From the NCBI GenBank assembly GCA_030374735.1, contig JASCIV010000223.1:1-30704 (forward strand): 30,704 nucleotides of DNA, given 5' to 3'. Each line of letters begins with the position of its first letter. The first letter of the stretch is position 1. Positions 8,607-18,040 of this stretch are shown piece by piece. Both the position numbers and the translations under genes were made by a program. The stretch comes from Gracilaria caudata. Its lineage: Eukaryota; Rhodophyta; Florideophyceae; Gracilariales; Gracilariaceae. The notes under the pieces were generated by a model that was given only the letters and a program-made list of their open reading frames with translations, was not told the DNA's origin and searched no databases.

Positions 8607-9624
8607 CTTTCTAGCAAACGAGGAGTGTAGCGAATGGAGGTACGACAACGACGACGGAGAAGGGCAAACTGGTAAATAGACGTTGGGTTGGCTTGCGTCG
8701 CAAGGGTAGGTACGAATGGATTATCCTTCGATACTTCGTAAAGGGTGGACAGGGGAGGGGCGCGCACGGAGGTTAGGTTAACTTTAGATGTAAAAAGTGG
8801 CACGTGCAATCGTGCGCGAGTGCATCACACGAGGCAGCTGAATGGCACGTTCCACTGCGCGCGCCGTTCTACACCGCGCCCACGGCCGCCAATAGCGGCG
8901 CGCCAAGGCCCCGGCCCCATCGATGTGCCTTTTTCTGGGCCCCGCTCGGCAGATCTTTCACAGTTCAGATACAAACCAAATGCATCTTGTTCGCCGCCGT
9001 GCCGCATGCCTAGCTAGCTGACGCTTGTGGCTGATGAGAGCTGCTCCCAGGGCACGTCTTCTTCCATCTGGAACAACATGAGATGGCGATCTGCTCTACG
9101 TTTCCAGTGCTGCGGCCGCTTGTCCACCACGACCCGCTCTATCTCACTTGCACTTTCGTCGCTCCGCAGCCTCCTAAAAACAAAAAAACAGCACAGTTGT
9201 TCACCGCAAGCTCCCACTCTCACGTTCTCGCTGTCAGACAACCAGCACTTGGCACTGTCTTGCGCAGAGCACAACGCCACAAGGCGCAGAATCACAAGGG
9301 GAACGTAGCGTTCAGTCAACCAAGTGCGCTCCCTTTCATTCATGAAAATAAGCGAGGGAGGCACTTGCCATCGCCACTCACAGTTGCCTTCACTTTTAGT
9401 CAGGATTAGTAACAAGCAACGCGTGCTCCAGTTAACGTGATCTCGTACGCGTTCACAGACGCCCAAGTCTACCTTCATACCTTTCGTACTTGTGCAAAAA
9501 AAACGCTTCGGAGTCGCTCAGCTTCGAGCATCAAGGGAGGCTCATTCGACGATAGCACTTCCTTTGTAGCTGCTGCCCGCGAACTCCCATTTCCTGCGTA
9601 ATCAGTTAGTTTTTAGACATTCCG
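8607..9624. other. Spacer upstream of FBPase-like gene
   Basis: Holds the promoter of the FBPase-like gene and the 3' flank of the DDHD gene. About 8700-8760 contains TACGAATGG and ATACTTCGTA, resembling the TACCTTCGTA motif found further along. A weak ORF at 9014-9478 is listed separately. Nothing else recognised. Confidence 0.4.
9014..9478 (-). CDS. Hypothetical ORF, doubtful
   Basis: 154 codons from ATG to stop, lying between two minus-strand genes and in the same direction. The product has one hydrophobic stretch (YVPLVILRLVALCSA, about 58-72), scattered Cys and Trp, and no family signature. Composition is not clearly protein-like, so this may be a chance frame in the 5' region of the FBPase-like gene. 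No function is suggested. Confidence 0.2.
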   Translation of the reverse strand: MKVDLGVCERVRDHVNWSTRCLLLILTKSEGNCEWRWQVPPSLIFMNERERTWLTERYVPLVILRLVALCSAQDSAKCWLSDSENVRVGACGEQLCCFFVFRRLRSDESASEIERVVVDKRPQHWKRRADRHLMLFQMEEDVPWEQLSSATSVS

Positions 9625-11655
9625 TCACTTCTTGTTGCTGCTATCGCCCCCAAACCATCCGCTCCTCAAATACGCCGCCCATCCACCGCTGTTCCTATCC
9701 CCAGCATTACCTTCGTTGTTATTGACCGTCAGATTTGTCTTACTTACAGCCGGTGATCTACCAGCGATCCCGCCATATCTCATGCGTACATTCGGATGTA
9801 GCTTCATCAGCTCATGTGCTGCGACCGCCTCGTCTACGACGCGTTCAACCACCTTTTTAACCATGTCCTCCAACAAAACCTCCGCAGACTCCTGGCGACC
9901 CCATTTCGCACCGTCCTTCAAGCTTTCATGCTGTCTCTTCATCATGATATCTTCATCGATGATGCGATCTGCCAAGCTGCTCGCCTCTCTGTCATCGGTA
10001 TCATCCGCAATTGCAAACGTGCTTTTCAACATCCGACTCACCATGAACAGCATAGTGTCGCGATTCTCCCAATAGTCTGTGTGTGCCTTCAACGCACTCC
10101 AACTCGTAGACAAATCCTCAATCGTAGATGACATCTGCAGCACATAGTCAAGTCGAACCGATTTCTCATAGCCATCTTCCGCAATGCCATCTTCTTCAAG
10201 CGGTTCGCTTTCTTTTCGAGCACTAAACTCTCCGGTTGACTGACGTCGCACCACAGAGCCGTGGTTGGATTCGGGTAATTCGTAGTCCAAAGATGGTCTC
10301 GATGGCGATCGCGACAGTCTTCGCAACGACCCATCCAGAGATTCTTGCGTTCCTTCCAGGATATTTGGAGATACTGAAGGGCTCAACGGAACCGAAGGGT
10401 CCGCATCAGATTCGGAACCCTTCTTCTGGCCCGGCCACAAACCTCCGAGCCATTGGGATGTGGTTTCACGCAAGCCCATATTAAACCAACACGGCACCAC
10501 AACAGGAGGTCGGTTGGCCCTGTCAATATCCTTTAGAGGTTCCAAGCGAGTGGCAACCGGGTCATGAAACTTGTAAATGTTGAACAGACGGAATGGTAGC
10601 TTATAAACGTCCGCATTGAGACCTATTGACGGATCCAATCCGAGAAAGGTGCCGAGAGGATTTCCAACGCAAAAAAGGTTGGCGGCATCGAAATTGAGAC
10701 GCATGCCTTCCGATTCGAGCAAGACCTGATCATCATATACTTTGCGACAAACGAGATCGTAACAAAGCGCGGCGCCTAACGAGTGTCCCATGATGCTGAT
10801 ACTTCCGTCGAAATCGGGCCTGCGTTTACGAAAATCATCGACTTGCTTATTGAGTTGCGAACACACCTCCCTCATGATATGGCGGCGATATCGTTCATGC
10901 GTATAATACACATAGTCAACAATTCGATGCACCATAAACTGACGTAACGGGTTGGCCTCATCCGGAACAGGCGTCCTAGGCACAACAGCCTGAAGCTTTG
11001 TATGTATGTCGAGCTTTGTGAGAGCAGGTCTCCAATGTATGGGCAACATCTCCACGCGAAAGTCCACATCTGGAAACACCTTATCCATAATTTCAGCGTA
11101 GCTTTCATGAAGATGTGCCACATTTGCAGACAGTATCTCTGCACTAACGCCGATTCCGTGCACAATGCACAACACATGGTCCACCTTGAGATGCGGGTCA
11201 ACAAACGAAGACACCGACTGCAACGCGCTCTTGCCGTCGGACTTTGCAGAACTCAACGGCTGGGCGATGGGTTTGGCCGGCGGGATTTTGTTGCGCGAAG
11301 TGGTGAAGGTCTGCACCCACCAGTGCATCTCAGCGTCCGAGCCCGCGCGCAGCACGTGGAGCTTTCCTGTGGCATCGGTGATTTCAAACTCCCTCCGTCG
11401 CTTGATTGTGTTGATGATGACCAATTTGTGCCGGAACAGCGAGATAGTACCCACCAACAAGCCACGACGCGCCGACCTGGTTCGCTCAAAGTACAACAGC
11501 TGAGATCCGGAGAGTGAGAACCAATACTTGTACCATCCCGACAAATTGGAGCGTTTGTAAAGATAGCCCGCTGCATCCGGTCGCACGAGCGTGAGCAGAG
11601 AGCTGTCTCGTAACAGACATCTGTCGATGTCACGAAGCGCGGAGGACGACGCCAT
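9625..11655 (-). CDS. PH + DDHD-domain phospholipase A1-like protein
   Basis: 676 residues, ATG start. Residues about 25-125 form a PH domain: GYLYKRSNLSGWYKYWFSLSG at its start (KRWF-type strand) and a closing helix with WWVQTF. PH domains bind phosphoinositides. HVLCIVHGIGV (about 160-170) starts an alpha/beta-hydrolase fold, and MGHSLGAA carries the nucleophile Ser292. The region FCVGNPLGTFL, FNIYKFHDPVATRLEP and then RLDYVLQ (Asp502), ALKAHTDYW (His525) and ENRD (Asp533) is the DDHD module of intracellular phosphatidic-acid-preferring phospholipase A1 proteins. These hydrolyse PA and PI at Golgi, ER or mitochondrial membranes. A Ser-rich linker of about 110 residues separates parts of the domain, and the C-terminal about 120 residues hold a long charged helix. 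The order PH then lipase is unusual compared with the animal enzymes (WWE/SAM). Substrate is inferred. Confidence 0.88.
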   Translation of the reverse strand: MASSSALRDIDRCLLRDSSLLTLVRPDAAGYLYKRSNLSGWYKYWFSLSGSQLLYFERTRSARRGLLVGTISLFRHKLVIINTIKRRREFEITDATGKLHVLRAGSDAEMHWWVQTFTTSRNKIPPAKPIAQPLSSAKSDGKSALQSVSSFVDPHLKVDHVLCIVHGIGVSAEILSANVAHLHESYAEIMDKVFPDVDFRVEMLPIHWRPALTKLDIHTKLQAVVPRTPVPDEANPLRQFMVHRIVDYVYYTHERYRRHIMREVCSQLNKQVDDFRKRRPDFDGSISIMGHSLGAALCYDLVCRKVYDDQVLLESEGMRLNFDAANLFCVGNPLGTFLGLDPSIGLNADVYKLPFRLFNIYKFHDPVATRLEPLKDIDRANRPPVVVPCWFNMGLRETTSQWLGGLWPGQKKGSESDADPSVPLSPSVSPNILEGTQESLDGSLRRLSRSPSRPSLDYELPESNHGSVVRRQSTGEFSARKESEPLEEDGIAEDGYEKSVRLDYVLQMSSTIEDLSTSWSALKAHTDYWENRDTMLFMVSRMLKSTFAIADDTDDREASSLADRIIDEDIMMKRQHESLKDGAKWGRQESAEVLLEDMVKKVVERVVDEAVAAHELMKLHPNVRMRYGGIAGRSPAVSKTNLTVNNNEGNAGDRNSGGWAAYLRSGWFGGDSSNKK

Positions 11656-12561
11656 TCACGTCGTGAACACAAGGGTGAGCGACGAACGAAACGCGATGTT
11701 GAGGGCGGGATACAGACGGTGAACAAGATGCGCAGGGGGATGAGCGACGGGACACGACGTGGGTCTCAAGCGAAGCGGGGCGGGCGGAAGCGCGTGTTAC
11801 GCGGCGAGGAATGGAGCGACGATGACTGCGAAATTTGCGTCAGGGAGCGCGCTCTGTTTCACGTCCCGTTGTACAGTCGGTAACCTACAGTTCGGAGTCT
11901 GTAAAGGTGTAGTCCAGAAACAAAGGGAATGCGCCACTGAAGGGTGGCGGCGAATTGCAAGAAGCCACGTGGCCATGAACTTGATCGGGAATTTGTGCCG
12001 TGCATCTGACAAAAATTTTGTATGGTTCAGCTTCGCTTCCACAAGCGATATGCAGCGGTGGCACTGCCACCGTCATGGGAGAGCGTTGCGCGCTGAGGTC
12101 ATGCGCGTGTTGGTCGTCTTCTCGCCGCGGGCGCGGCGGCGTAGGCGCACAAAGTGAGCGACTGGATCACACGCACGGTGGGTCACCCACCGCCCCATTC
12201 GTCTCCCTCGCGCACACGCACATTTTGTCAGTTTAGCGCGCCATCAAGCCGCGCCATCACACGCAGCCGTTCATCGACGCGCGCTCGCCGTGGACACGGG
12301 CCCCATCGCCTGTTGCGCAGCTTCACCGCGAAAGCCGCACTTCAAAACAGCGCGCGCAAAGGGCCCGCCCAGCATTCAGCCATGTCACTTGTTCGTTTGC
12401 ACGTCGGTCAAAAAAAGCAACTGTCAACCGTGCCGCTGATTCAACACCCCCCTCCCCCCCTCCCCCGTCCACATCAAAATCGCCAAGCGCCTCAGTCCAA
12501 TTCACACATGTATTCAGCTGTCACACGCTGATCCACGCGGCACAAAAGTGCGTCTCGATTC
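11656..12561. other. Divergent spacer between DDHD (-) and GST-like (+) genes
   Basis: A shared promoter region of about 900 bp. A C-rich run lies near 12446-12468 and GC-rich stretches near 12120-12150. A + frame at 11759-12157 has no protein signature. No RNA gene or repeat element recognised. Confidence 0.4.
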
Positions 12562-13404
12562 ATGAAAGCCACCACCGACATCGCCGCTTCTTCCACTGTT
12601 GTAAACGGCACCTCTTCTTCAAAGGACTTTGACACGCACGTCGGCACGCTGTGGACAAGTATCTCATCGCCGCTTTCAAATGTACTATCAGCAGTGGCGC
12701 ACATCAGTGGCCGTCCAATACGTCAATCATGCTCGCTTCCGCTTATCTCGCACATTATCATGTGGCTGCGCTTTGGCATTCGCGCCAGTGGCGTAAACAG
12801 TGCCATTCTTCGGACAAATCAACACTATCAACCCTTCATTTGTAACGCATTCCACATTGCGCATCACATCGATGCGGCGCGAATTCCCAGTCGACCTACC
12901 TTATTCCCGCCACATCTCATCTCGCACATCACGCTTTTCGAGACGCATGCACACGCCATTGCGTTTCATATGCAAATCAGCTTACTCGATCGTCTGCAAC
13001 ACGACATGAACGCCGCGCAAGCCATTCTGCTACCGCCCAAATGGCGACATCGATACTTCTCGCTGCTGCTGGTGAAGATCTACCTATGGTGGCTGAACAG
13101 AGAGTGCGGAACGTGTGCGCGAGAATGCAGCAGAGAACATGCGAGAAAGGCGCTCAATGCGGTTCGAGCGGCGCTGTCGTGCTACTCTGGAAAGCATTTG
13201 CGGTACTTGTGCGGCGAGAGCGTCACGTTTGCGGATGTGATGGTGGCAGAAAGCATCTACTTCGATGTTGAACGCTACTCCAAATGGGCTCACATGTTCC
13301 GCGATGAAGAGTTTGTGGAAGCTTTCCCAGACGTGGTTGCGTGGGCAAGAGCATTGCGTAACACACATTACGCGGCCGTTTTGAGCGATCGCAGACGAAG
13401 GTAA
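12562..13404 (+). CDS. Possible glutathione S-transferase-like protein
   Basis: 280 residues from an ATG in a weak context. The C-terminal third looks like the helical GST domain: a helix with ARKALNAVRAALSCY, then HLRYLCGESVTFADVMVAESIYFDVE (compare the GST pattern YLxGdxxTlADl with the conserved Asp), then FPDVVAWARALRN. Upstream, LFPPHLISHITLF and FETHAHAIAFHM could be the end of the thioredoxin-like half and the linker. The N-terminal about 60 residues are Ser/Thr-rich with no clear catalytic Ser, Tyr or Cys motif, so a non-enzymatic GST-fold protein of FAX/metaxin type is equally possible. It converges with the poly-Cys gene, 175 bp apart. Family assignment is moderate; function is not assigned. 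Confidence 0.5.
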   Translation: MKATTDIAASSTVVNGTSSSKDFDTHVGTLWTSISSPLSNVLSAVAHISGRPIRQSCSLPLISHIIMWLRFGIRASGVNSAILRTNQHYQPFICNAFHIAHHIDAARIPSRPTLFPPHLISHITLFETHAHAIAFHMQISLLDRLQHDMNAAQAILLPPKWRHRYFSLLLVKIYLWWLNRECGTCARECSREHARKALNAVRAALSCYSGKHLRYLCGESVTFADVMVAESIYFDVERYSKWAHMFRDEEFVEAFPDVVAWARALRNTHYAAVLSDRRRR

Positions 13405-13579
13405 CAACACGTTTTTTTGCTTTTTGTTTTCGGTTTATAAATACGGAATAAGAGAACTATACAAAAGTTGATGAGTTACGACACTTTTTGTTTCTTCTAC
13501 AAACGCCAGTGAGATCGACAAAAAAAAAACAGAAGGCGAGAAGGGTTGTGTGCAGTGAGCTGACTGAGAAGAGGTGTTT

Positions 13580-13876
13580 TTAACGACAGCAACAACAGCA
13601 GCAGCAACAGATGAGTAACAGTAATACCACGACGGCGGCTGCAATGGCAATGGCTATGATGGCGGCTCGAGATAATCCGGTGGCCTTTTCAATGTCATCC
13701 ACGGTTTCGTTGAACTCGTCTTCAATGGCATTTCCTAGGTCATCTCGCTGCGTGGCTTCTCGCGCTGTTGTGGCGGAACGAGATGCCACTTGCACGGAGT
13801 TGACGGGCGTGGCATTACTTTGCACAACGCAAACGCACACCAGAAGCGCGACGAAAAGGAAGCGTGCGAATCGCAT
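13580..13876 (-). CDS. Small single-pass membrane protein ending in eight cysteines
   Basis: 98 residues. The N-terminus MRFARFLFVALLVCVCVVQS is a classical secretory signal peptide, probably cleaved near SNA. A short polar ectodomain of about 45 residues follows (Glu/Asp/Thr-rich, with one N-glycosylation sequon NET). Then comes a strong transmembrane helix (AAIIAIAIAAAVVVLLLLI) ending directly in CCCCCCCCR and stop. The cysteine codons alternate between TGT and TGC, so the run is not just a pure trinucleotide slippage tract. A juxtamembrane Cys cluster on the cytosolic side is typical of S-palmitoylation sites. Type I topology is inferred. No family recognised. Confidence 0.62.
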   Translation of the reverse strand: MRFARFLFVALLVCVCVVQSNATPVNSVQVASRSATTAREATQRDDLGNAIEDEFNETVDDIEKATGLSRAAIIAIAIAAAVVVLLLLICCCCCCCCR

Positions 13877-13955
13877 TGTTTAACAAGCGTGTGTACACAG
13901 CGAACGGAAAAACGAAAAAAAAATGGAACGCTCGGAAGTAGCGACGGGAGAGAAA

Positions 13956-13987
<32 letters not shown>

Positions 13988-13995
13988 AGAAGAAA
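13956..13995. repeat. GAAA microsatellite
   Basis: Nearly pure tandem gaaa units on the + strand, 80-120 bp upstream of the poly-Cys gene start and probably in its 5' flank (reads as a pyrimidine tract on the coding strand). Confidence 0.9.
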
Positions 13996-14724
13996 GTAGT
14001 AACGAGCTTTGGGGAGCGGGCGAGGAAGTGGCGACGCGGGCTGGTGTCTGGGAATGAGGGAGGGAGGCAGTCGAAGAACGGGCGCGCCTTTTTAAGCGCG
14101 CGCGCAAACGGCGGCTTGGTCGGACACGATATGAGTGCCACGCATGTGGTAACAGCGCGCGCGCGGTGATCGACTCGCGCGTGGCAAAAAGGCGCGCATC
14201 GCGCGCGCGGTGCACGAGCGCGCATTGCTGGCGCGCTGGGTACTGCCCAATGGTGCGCCGCGTTTGGATGATTGTGACGTGCTGCCGCGTGGCGATTGGC
14301 TGGTGCGTAGGGCGCGGCAATCGATTCGGCGATTGTTGGGAGTGTGGCTTGTTGTGTGGAGTGGCGGCTTGACCAGCAGCGTCGGGGCGAGCTGGGGATG
14401 CGGCTTTGTTTTCGCGGTGGTTGTACGAAGGAGGCGCGTTCTGGTGCTTTGCGTGCCGCTGCAACGGGACGTTGGCGCGTGCTGTCTACAAGGGACTAAG
14501 AGGGCTACTACTAGTGGATAGTATCTACGCACTGCGTAGCGCGTTTGGATGCGCTTAGCAGTTGCGTGTGTCGCGGTGGGGGTGCGGATTCATTGCTTTC
14601 TACGCCATACGCTGATGCAGATGGCAAGCTACGAAGGTGGTATTGACAGTTGCTTTTAACCGCTACCAGTTGCATCATGCACTGTAACTCTGGCTGGAAG
14701 GCAGTACAGCACAGTTTTACTTTC

Positions 14725-14734
14725 TACCTTCGTA
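14725..14734 (+). promoter_or_regulatory. Candidate cis-motif TACCTTCGTA
   Basis: Exact match to the TACCYTYGTA family seen five times in the window, about 700 bp upstream of the TRIC start. Function unknown. Confidence 0.35.
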
Positions 14735-14881
14735 CACCGCGGTGTAAACGCGCACGCATACAGCTTTAGTCATCGAGGTGCACCTCACCTCAACTTCACT
14801 TGATGTGCCTTGTTGCTGGCAGTAGCTTGGACGTTGGTGCGCGCCTTCCACGGTTGCAGTTGTCGTCGGAGTGAAATGTGC

Positions 14882-14891
14882 TACCCTTGTA
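14882..14891 (+). promoter_or_regulatory. Candidate cis-motif TACCCTTGTA
   Basis: Second exact family member in the same spacer. A palindromic relative, TACCGAAGGTA, lies at 14976-14986. Confidence 0.35.
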
Positions 14892-15074
14892 TGCAACATG
14901 TCACACGAGCACTTCACAACCTAACTGCACCGCGACAAACCCGTTCGGCGACACCGACTACGCAATTGTGCGAATTACCGAAGGTAGCTGACATCAGCCG
15001 TCTCAGCTTTGTAGAGTATGAGAAGAAAGTGTGCTCATCCAAGAGGGGGGTGATGTATGCTCATGGCAGTTGAT

Positions 15075-15095
15075 AGAGAGAGAGAGAGAGAGAGA
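15075..15095. repeat. AG dinucleotide microsatellite
   Basis: About ten uninterrupted AG units in the spacer upstream of the TRIC-like gene. Confidence 0.95.
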
Positions 15096-15233
15096 CATCA
15101 AGGGGACTCGGCTCGCGGAAGCGTCATGCTTCATGGGGGAGAGGGAGTGTCCCTTTGCAGAATGAGATTGCGGACGAGTTCCGAGCCTGGAGCGGTTCGC
15201 ATCCGAGTGGAACGCGTCCGCAATCACATATCT

Positions 15234-15243
15234 TACGAAGGTA
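15234..15243 (-). promoter_or_regulatory. Candidate cis-motif TACCTTCGTA (reverse strand)
   Basis: TACGAAGGTA on the + strand, 180 bp upstream of the TRIC ATG. Of the five copies, it and the CobW copy at 23044 lie closest to gene starts. Confidence 0.4.
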
Positions 15244-15423
15244 TCCACAAAAAGCGCGCTTTTCAAAAGCTTTCAAAAACAGCGTGAGCAGTGGTGGCTG
15301 TGGATCTGCGCCGATGAAGGTATTTTGGTTACCAAATCGCGCCGCACAACGACAAACACACGCCCACGCCCACGCCCGTCTCCACCGCGCGCATCGCACA
15401 GCGCGCGTTCGAAAGCGTGCGAA

Positions 15424-16416
15424 ATGGAACTGGAGCATCTCCGCAAGATCTGCAGCAGCTACATGGCGCTGTTCACAGCGTACCGCCAGCGCGTCACCGT
15501 GCCCACGTCCCTCGCGCTACACTCCGAGCTCGAATGGTTTCTAGTGGATCAACCCATTCTACCAACTCTGCTCACCGCGCACGCGCTGTTCGCCTCTCTC
15601 AACATCTACCGCCTCACGCGCGGCACGCAGTTCTGGCTCAAGTCGCTGGTGCTCACCATCTTTGCCGCGTTCGGCGGCTCCACGCTGGCGTCCGTGCTGT
15701 GCGCCAAGCCCGCGCCGCTGTTCACACACTCCTCCAACCACATGCTACTGTACGTCACGCTCGCGTGGTACGCCGTGAATCACTACGCGATTGTGCGACG
15801 GTTGTTGCAAATTCGGGCTGTTGCGGCGGTGCTGTCTTTCACAGCGATGGCTGCTAAATCTCGCTCCATCTTCAATTTCATCGACGAGCATCACGCACGC
15901 TTCCCCGGCGCAGTGGCGGGCGCAATCGCGCTGGGTGGACTGTCCGGCTCCGGTGGCTCGTTGTTCGTGACGCTCGAACGCATCGTTCAGCAAGGCTTCT
16001 CCGCCGCCGGCGAACTGTCCGCGCCGGGCTGGGGTTTCAAAAGCGCGTACATTGCCGCCGCTTCATATTACATTGCAACCGATCCTCACATGATACTGAG
16101 AAGTTCCACGTCTTCCATCAAGTATGCGGTGCATCCGCGCGCGGCGCGCTTTTGGATCGCGCTGTTTCTGTGCGCGCATGCGGCGATTGAAACGTTGGTT
16201 GGACGACATATCAACCCGGTTTACGTGCTGGAGCAGCTGTTCTTTTCGCTCACGGGCGTGAGAAAGCACTCTGGCACGGTTGACACGGACGGCGCTGATG
16301 GCGTGGCGCGACGGGAGACGGCGGCAACGGTTCAGCGCGCGTGGACTGCGTACGATGGCAAGCAAAGAAAAGGAGTGTCGAAGCGGAAGGGCTTTCGACT
16401 CCAAGCAGAGTCATAG
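15424..16416 (+). CDS. TRIC-type trimeric intracellular cation channel
   Basis: 330 residues from the ATG at 15424. The frame is open to 15325, but the extra residues are Arg/Pro/Ser-rich and unlike a conserved N-terminus. About seven hydrophobic helices. TRIC hallmarks are the FAAFGGSTLAS segment (about 80-90) ending in a KPAP motif, and the inverted-repeat counterpart FPGAVAGAIALGGLSGSGG (about 160-178), which matches the second-repeat SGSGG signature. TRIC channels pass K+ across ER/SR or bacterial membranes to balance Ca2+ release. The tail after about 275 is hydrophilic and contains AATVQRAWTAYDGKQRK, an IQ-like calmodulin-binding pattern lacking the central Arg. The next gene is on the same strand, and the 3' part overlaps a longer open frame of that gene that is probably not translated there. 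Confidence 0.78.
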   Translation: MELEHLRKICSSYMALFTAYRQRVTVPTSLALHSELEWFLVDQPILPTLLTAHALFASLNIYRLTRGTQFWLKSLVLTIFAAFGGSTLASVLCAKPAPLFTHSSNHMLLYVTLAWYAVNHYAIVRRLLQIRAVAAVLSFTAMAAKSRSIFNFIDEHHARFPGAVAGAIALGGLSGSGGSLFVTLERIVQQGFSAAGELSAPGWGFKSAYIAAASYYIATDPHMILRSSTSSIKYAVHPRAARFWIALFLCAHAAIETLVGRHINPVYVLEQLFFSLTGVRKHSGTVDTDGADGVARRETAATVQRAWTAYDGKQRKGVSKRKGFRLQAES

Positions 16417-16771
16417 AGTGGGAACGCTACCTTTGGTACAGCTTGTAAAAAAGATACCTTTGCAAGATACGCCCGTCGGTGGTGTCGCGAATCAATTTCA
16501 AGCGCACGCGCGTTGGGCGCCACAAATAATCGTTTTTCGCGCAAGGGCAACGCCCCAATGTGCCCGTCAACTGTCGAATACACCGCTCTGCGCATCGCCC
16601 CTCCCCACGCTACGCACCGCCCCCCCCTTCGCCACGAGACTGTCAGGCATTGTTTATCGCGCCCCATTCTCTCAGCTTTTCCTGTTTGACTTCGCGCCGC
16701 GTCCCGCGACGCGCACGCCACGCAACCGCCAAACAGAACCGAAAAAAACGAACTGGCGTGACTTGTTTCAT
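16417..16771. other. Spacer upstream of the acid phosphatase-like gene
   Basis: Non-coding by my start choice, although the downstream frame stays open through it. It contains TACCTTTGGTA at 16428-16438 and ATACCTTTG near 16455, relatives of the recurring motif, and a pyrimidine-rich run near 16618-16630. Confidence 0.4.
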
Positions 16772-18040
16772 ATGCGTACTGACGGAGAGAGCGTACGGGA
16801 GCGTGGCTTGTGTGATTACTCCACCATGTGTATTGAACGTGCGCAGGATCGCGCTTCTTCGTACTTTCGTGAGCGATCGCTGCGACAATGGCTCAGCGCT
16901 CATTCGGGTTTGCTGACAGCGTTGAGCCTCAGCGCTGTGCTCGGCGTGTTTGTGGGTGTGTTCCTGGTGGACGCGTCGCTCACAAGCGCGCACAAGAAAT
17001 ACGCGAGCGCGGTGAGTTGGTTGAACAAGGCGAATTTAGGCGTAGTGCAAAGTGCGGAGTGCGACGCGGCGTTGGGTAGAAGAAAATACTGGCTGTTTGA
17101 TCATGTGGTAGGGCGTGAAATGTGCGTGATGCACACAAGCAACAGCGGCTCCATTGCGGCGGAGGACGGTCTTCGCTTCCAAGTGGTGGGCGATTGGGGT
17201 CGTGACGGCATGTGTTGTCAACGAGATGTGGCGTGGGAAATGGCGTCGTTTGCGCGAGCATCCAAACCACGCTTTGTTGTGAGCGCGGGCGATAACTTTT
17301 ACGACAACGGCATTCTGAGCACGTCCGATGGACAGATCAATCGCTCGTGGAGAGAGGTTTACCTGAAGCACGACGAACTGAAGGTGCCGTGGAAAATGAC
17401 GGTGGGGAACCATGATTACAATGGCAACGTGTCTGCGCAGGAGGTGCTTGGAAGAGATGACGTGTTTTGGCAGATGAAAAAGCGCTACTACTTTGACTCG
17501 TACCACGACGAGGGCAATTCGGTGCTGATCGCGTACCTGGACACCACTCCGATGTACTACACGCAGCCGCAGCTCAAGCTGTTCCGCGAGAGTGTTGCGC
17601 GTCACTACGTGGACGAACAGCTGGCGGCTCTGAGCAGCGCGCTCAACCAGAGCAACGCCAAATGGAAGATTGTGATCGGGCACCATCCGCTACAATCGTC
17701 CGGCGAGAACTCGCTCACCGAGCTCGCCAACATGCAGCAGATGCGGGCGCTTCTGCTGCGCACGCTCAAGCAGTACGGCGTGAGCGCGTACTTCAGCGGA
17801 CACGAGCACCTGCTGGAACACCTGGTGCTGGGCGATCTGCACGCGTTCATCTCCGGCGGCGGCTCCAAGATCTCCAGCGTGAAGCGCGCGCACAACGAGT
17901 CGGTGTTCGTGATGGACCGACAGGGCTTTCTGGACGTGGTGGTGCGCAACGACTCGGACGTGATGAAGGTGCGCTTCGTCGACCTCAACGGCGCCATCGT
18001 GCACCACGCGGTGGTACCACTACGCGCCCCCCCACCGTAA
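16772..18040 (+). CDS. Purple acid phosphatase-like metallophosphoesterase, signal-anchored
   Basis: 422 residues if ATG 16772 is used; ATG 16826 (404 residues) has the better context (accATG) and may be the real start. A cytosolic, Arg-rich N-terminus is followed by a hydrophobic helix (LLTALSLSAVLGVFVGVFLV), giving a type II membrane protein or signal anchor with the enzyme in the lumen or outside. All five metallophosphoesterase blocks of the TRAP/small PAP group are present (numbers from 16772): GDWG (Asp141), GDNFYDNG (Asp174), GNHD (Asn213), GHHP (His304) and GHEH (His344, His346). These enzymes use a binuclear Fe-metal centre to hydrolyse phosphomonoesters at acid pH. The Tyr in the GDNFY block is present. 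Several NxS/T sequons follow. Role in phosphate scavenging is inference. Confidence 0.88.
   Translation: MRTDGESVRERGLCDYSTMCIERAQDRASSYFRERSLRQWLSAHSGLLTALSLSAVLGVFVGVFLVDASLTSAHKKYASAVSWLNKANLGVVQSAECDAALGRRKYWLFDHVVGREMCVMHTSNSGSIAAEDGLRFQVVGDWGRDGMCCQRDVAWEMASFARASKPRFVVSAGDNFYDNGILSTSDGQINRSWREVYLKHDELKVPWKMTVGNHDYNGNVSAQEVLGRDDVFWQMKKRYYFDSYHDEGNSVLIAYLDTTPMYYTQPQLKLFRESVARHYVDEQLAALSSALNQSNAKWKIVIGHHPLQSSGENSLTELANMQQMRALLLRTLKQYGVSAYFSGHEHLLEHLVLGDLHAFISGGGSKISSVKRAHNESVFVMDRQGFLDVVVRNDSDVMKVRFVDLNGAIVHHAVVPLRAPPP

Larger units (their letters stand above)
13877..15423. other. Long spacer: microsatellites, GCGCGC-rich tract and repeated motif
   Basis: About 1.5 kb without a credible gene. 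13956-13995 is a GAAA repeat, 14090-14230 is dense in GCGCGC, and 15075-15095 is an AG repeat. The motif TACCTTCGTA and close variants appear at 14725, 14882, 14976 and 15234. Several minus-strand frames here are Arg/Pro/His/Ser-rich and read as chance ORFs in GC-rich DNA. The 3' part should be the TRIC promoter. Confidence 0.45.

Noticed and set aside
13880..14532. Overlapping minus-strand frames up to 194 codons
   Set aside because: Composed of Arg/Pro/His/Ser and translated GAAA microsatellite (Phe/Ser/Leu runs); no start context or domain.
16280..16771. Upstream extension of the acid phosphatase frame
   Set aside because: Overlaps the end of the TRIC gene and encodes low-conservation Arg/Pro-rich sequence; the signal-anchor start lies downstream.
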